8,485 bases of DNA from JBGPBY01 sp041481485. Lineage in GTDB: Bacteria; Acidobacteriota; Terriglobia; 20CM-2-55-15. The notes below the pieces were generated by a model. It was not told where the DNA came from, did not search any database, and saw only the letters and a list, made by a program, of their open reading frames with translations. Below are positions 6,686-8,485 of the stretch, piece after piece; the first letter of the stretch is position 1; each line of letters opens with the position of its first letter. The translations under genes were made by a program, and so were the position numbers. The stretch spans positions 1 to 8,485 of the forward strand of contig JBGPBY010000324.1 of NCBI GenBank assembly GCA_041481485.1, given 5' to 3'.

Positions 6686-7639
6686 TCAGCCGCCAACAAG
6701 CGTAATAAACAACGACTCGCAAAGCACGAGCGCCAGAATCACCCGGTCCGTGAATCCCAGGGTCTTCAGGACTGCCAGTTCGCTGGTGCGTTCGCGTACG
6801 GACTGCACCATGGTGCTGGCCGCAATCAGGCCGAACATGAAGAGAACTACGGAAGCGATTGCGACGGTGATCGTCCCGATGTCGCCGATCTGTTTGGCGA
6901 ACCCTTCGATGAAGCCTTTTTCGGTTGTCGTTTTCGTTTCCGCCGTAGAGTTGGCAAACATCGCATCGAAGGAATGCCCCAGATCTGCAGCCCTGGATGG
7001 ATCATCAATTCTCACGATGTACCAGCCGACCGTGTTCCTGGCATTGCCAACGGTTCGGTTTTCATCGAGGTACTCAAATTTCAGAAAAAACTGTGTCTTG
7101 TCGACGGCGCCTTCCGCGTCGTAGATCGCATCGATATTGAATGCCCACGGTTCAGCTGGCCGCCAGCCAGGAGACATCAGCGGCACACGGTCGCCGAGCT
7201 TCCAGCCATAACGGGCAGCAAGATCCTTCCCGACGAGTGCCCCCTGGCGGTCCTTCTTCCAGACTTCGAGTTGTTCGGGCGGGACCTTGTATTCCGGATA
7301 AACTTTCAAGAATGACTCGGGATCCACGGCCATCGAGTTGAGCACGTTGGTGGGCTGCTGATAAGCGCCATTGAACCATGTCTCATGCGTAACTTCTCCG
7401 ACGCCTGGGGTTTTCTCGATGCGCTGTTTGTAGGAGATCGGCAACGGCAGGATCAGCGTGACTTTGTTGATGAGCACCAGCCGGTCCATGCCCGCAACCT
7501 CAACACCGAGGCTGAATGCGTTGCGCACCGTCATGACGATTCCGAAGAGCAGAAACGCGATGAAGATCGATAGCAACGTGAAGATGGTGCGGATCCTTCG
7601 CCGCCACACGTTCATCCAGATCAAGCCAAGGTAACGCAT
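6686..7639 (-). CDS. ABC transporter permease 1 (FtsX/MacB type), truncated by in-frame TGA
   Basis: 317 residues are read before TGA 6686-6688. The start ATG 7639 overlaps the ATPase stop by one base (TGATG), implying translational coupling. Helix 1 is near residues 16-38 (RTIFTLLSIFIAFLLFGIVM), a periplasmic MacB-PCD-like domain covers about 40-250, and helix 2 is near 254-279. The FtsX signature RERTSELAVLKTLGFTD is at 282-298, and the frame stops in the middle of helix 3 (LALVLCESLFITLVGG). The remaining half helix, helix 4 and the tail lie intact in the same frame at 6494-6685. Family members of this kind need four helices, so the truncated product is probably unable to form the transporter. 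The stop may come from a one-base change (for example TGG or CGA to TGA), an assembly error, or readthrough. Confidence 0.85.
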   Translation of the reverse strand: MRYLGLIWMNVWRRRIRTIFTLLSIFIAFLLFGIVMTVRNAFSLGVEVAGMDRLVLINKVTLILPLPISYKQRIEKTPGVGEVTHETWFNGAYQQPTNVLNSMAVDPESFLKVYPEYKVPPEQLEVWKKDRQGALVGKDLAARYGWKLGDRVPLMSPGWRPAEPWAFNIDAIYDAEGAVDKTQFFLKFEYLDENRTVGNARNTVGWYIVRIDDPSRAADLGHSFDAMFANSTAETKTTTEKGFIEGFAKQIGDIGTITVAIASVVLFMFGLIAASTMVQSVRERTSELAVLKTLGFTDRVILALVLCESLFITLVGG

Positions 7640-8337
7640 CAGTCCGCGGCCCGGGCGGTTTTTTCCAGGACGCCCTTTTCCAGATGCAGCGTTCTTTGCG
7701 CGCGAGCCGCTGCATGCGGGTCGTGCGTCACCATGACGATGGTTTTGCCGTGATCCTTGTTGAGCGCCTGCAGCAGATCGAGAATCTCTCCGCTGGCTTT
7801 GCTGTCGAGATCGCCGGTGGGTTCGTCGCAGAGCAGCAACGTTGGATCCGTGACGATGGCGCGCGCTATTCCTACCCGCTGTTCCTGGCCGCCGGAGAGT
7901 TGAGCAGGGAAATGCTTCATGCGATCCGAGAGACCGACCACTTTCAATGCCACGGCGACGCGTTCACGCCGGTCGGATTTTGAAAGTCTGGTCAACAACA
8001 GTGGCAGCTCGACATTCTTCTCTGCGGTCAACTTGGGCAGCAGATTGTAGAGCTGGAAGACGAACCCGATATTGGAGGAACGCCAGCGCGACAGCGGACT
8101 GCCGCGCATGCCGCTGATGCGTTGGCCGTCGATATTGATATCGCCGCTGCTGGGCGCGTCGAGGCCACCCAGAAGATTCAGGAGGGTGGTCTTGCCGGAA
8201 CCGGATGGTCCCATCAAAGCAAGATAGTCTCCCCTGGGGATGTCGAGGCTGACACCTTTCAAGACCTCGATGCGTTCGCCGCCACGCATAAAGTTCTTAT
8301 GGACTTCGCGGATCTGGACAAGAGCGTCTGGATTCAT
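7639..8337 (-). CDS. ABC transporter ATPase (MacB/LolD type)
   Basis: This is a 232-residue cytoplasmic ATPase that powers the two permeases downstream. All motifs are in order: Walker A GPSGSGKT (43-50), Q-loop Gln95 in FVFQ, signature LSGGQEQR (147-154, with Glu where LolD/MacB usually has Gln), Walker B LLLCDEPTGDLD (167-178) and the switch His205 in MVTHD. The length and the LxLxGPSGSGKTTLLNLLGGLD context are typical of the MacB/LolD subfamily of lipoprotein-release and efflux transporters. It is the first gene of a three-gene minus-strand operon and overlaps permease 1 by one base. No clear Shine-Dalgarno sequence precedes ATG 8337. Substrate cannot be assigned; no MacA-type adaptor lies in the window. 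Confidence 0.93.
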   Translation of the reverse strand: MNPDALVQIREVHKNFMRGGERIEVLKGVSLDIPRGDYLALMGPSGSGKTTLLNLLGGLDAPSSGDINIDGQRISGMRGSPLSRWRSSNIGFVFQLYNLLPKLTAEKNVELPLLLTRLSKSDRRERVAVALKVVGLSDRMKHFPAQLSGGQEQRVGIARAIVTDPTLLLCDEPTGDLDSKASGEILDLLQALNKDHGKTIVMVTHDPHAAARAQRTLHLEKGVLEKTARAAD

Positions 8338-8387
8338 CGTGTACGGATCTGGTTACTTGCCTTGAAAGTTAGTGAAACTGGCACATT

Positions 8388-8393
8388 ACTATA
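8388..8393 (-). promoter_or_regulatory. Candidate -10 element for the ABC operon
   Basis: TATAGT on the minus strand lies about 50 bases upstream of the ATPase ATG and would give a short leader. No good -35 is present at 16-18 bases, so this is a weak prediction. Confidence 0.25.
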
Positions 8394-8430
8394 CATGGGA
8401 CCGCGGCGTTTAAATCTCTTAGGAGTTGTG

Positions 8431-8479
8431 AATGAATGCGAATCCCCAATGTAGGGGCGGTCTATGACCGCCCACAATT
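8431..8479. repeat. Third copy of the REP-like element, at the right edge
   Basis: Bases 8450-8473 match, base for base, the reverse complement of the right-hand unit at 200-223 and differ at one base from the left unit at 151-174. The flank is shared too: 8431-8476 aligns without gaps to 132-177 with 5 mismatches in 46, starting with AATGAATGCGA. The hairpin pairs GGGCGGT with ACCGCCC around a short loop. Only one unit is visible; an inverted partner, as at the left end, would lie beyond the window. Confidence 0.8.
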
Positions 8480-8485
8480 CGGAGA

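Noticed and set aside
6686..6688. Selenocysteine or TGA=Trp reading of the permease stop
   Set aside because: No convincing SECIS-like hairpin is visible just downstream, the family has no known selenoproteins, and TGA ends two other genes in the window at positions fixed by gene overlap or following repeats.
6233..7315. A 360-codon open frame on the plus strand over the two permease genes
   Set aside because: It is antisense to two permeases with FtsX signatures and membrane helices; its product is rich in His, Gln, Arg and Asp with no recognisable domain.
8362..8392. Plus-strand promoter-like pair TTGAAA (8362-8367) and TACTAT (8387-8392)
   Set aside because: The spacer is 19 bases and no plus-strand gene follows before the right edge, only the repeat.
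132..8485. The block between the outer REP-like copies as a composite mobile element
   Set aside because: No transposase, integrase or target-site duplication was seen, and REP-like elements are usually scattered independently between genes.

Overview
The window looks like a stretch of a moderately GC-rich Gram-negative bacterial chromosome, most likely Acidobacteriota (Solibacter/Bryobacter/Vicinamibacter-like). That assignment is an inference from gene content: a large secreted protein of stacked carboxypeptidase-regulatory-like domains, a secreted M28 metallopeptidase with GGRGG-type low-complexity inserts, a DUF6152-type exported protein, and a MacB/LolCDE-type ABC module. No rRNA, tRNA, CRISPR array, integrase or transposase was seen.

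Layout, left to right. Positions 1-228 hold no convincing gene: an Arg-rich open end (1-133) of a possible dispersed element is followed by a pair of REP-like palindromes in inverted orientation (151-174 and 200-223). On the minus strand come the secreted multidomain protein (229-2121) and, 270 bases upstream of it, the M28 peptidase (2392-4335). A 215-base divergent gap separates the peptidase from a plus-strand gene at 4551. That gene encodes a DUF6152-like exported protein, but an in-frame TAG (4920-4922) cuts it from a well-preserved C-terminal region (4923-5282). It converges, with a 13-base gap and a shared hairpin, on a minus-strand ABC operon that reads from 8337 down to 5296: ATPase (7639-8337), permease 1 (broken by an in-frame TGA at 6686-6688; remnant 6494-6685) and permease 2 (5296-6486). 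The window ends in a third copy of the REP-like element (8431-8479), in the same orientation as the first.

How the genes fit together. The ATPase and the two FtsX/MacB-type permeases should form one envelope transporter of the LolCDE/MacB type; no membrane-fusion (MacA/HlyD) partner is in the window. The TGA removes the last membrane helix and part of the third from permease 1, so the complex may be non-functional unless the stop is read through. The peptidase, the multidomain protein and the DUF6152 protein all have signal peptides and should act outside the cytoplasm.

The most notable observation is that two genes about 1.8 kb apart each carry one in-frame stop, with the downstream frame, length and family motifs intact. 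TGA and TAG clearly serve as genuine stops elsewhere in the window, so codon reassignment is not supported. Recent decay, base errors in the assembly, or stop-codon readthrough remain possible. No complete new biological system was found.
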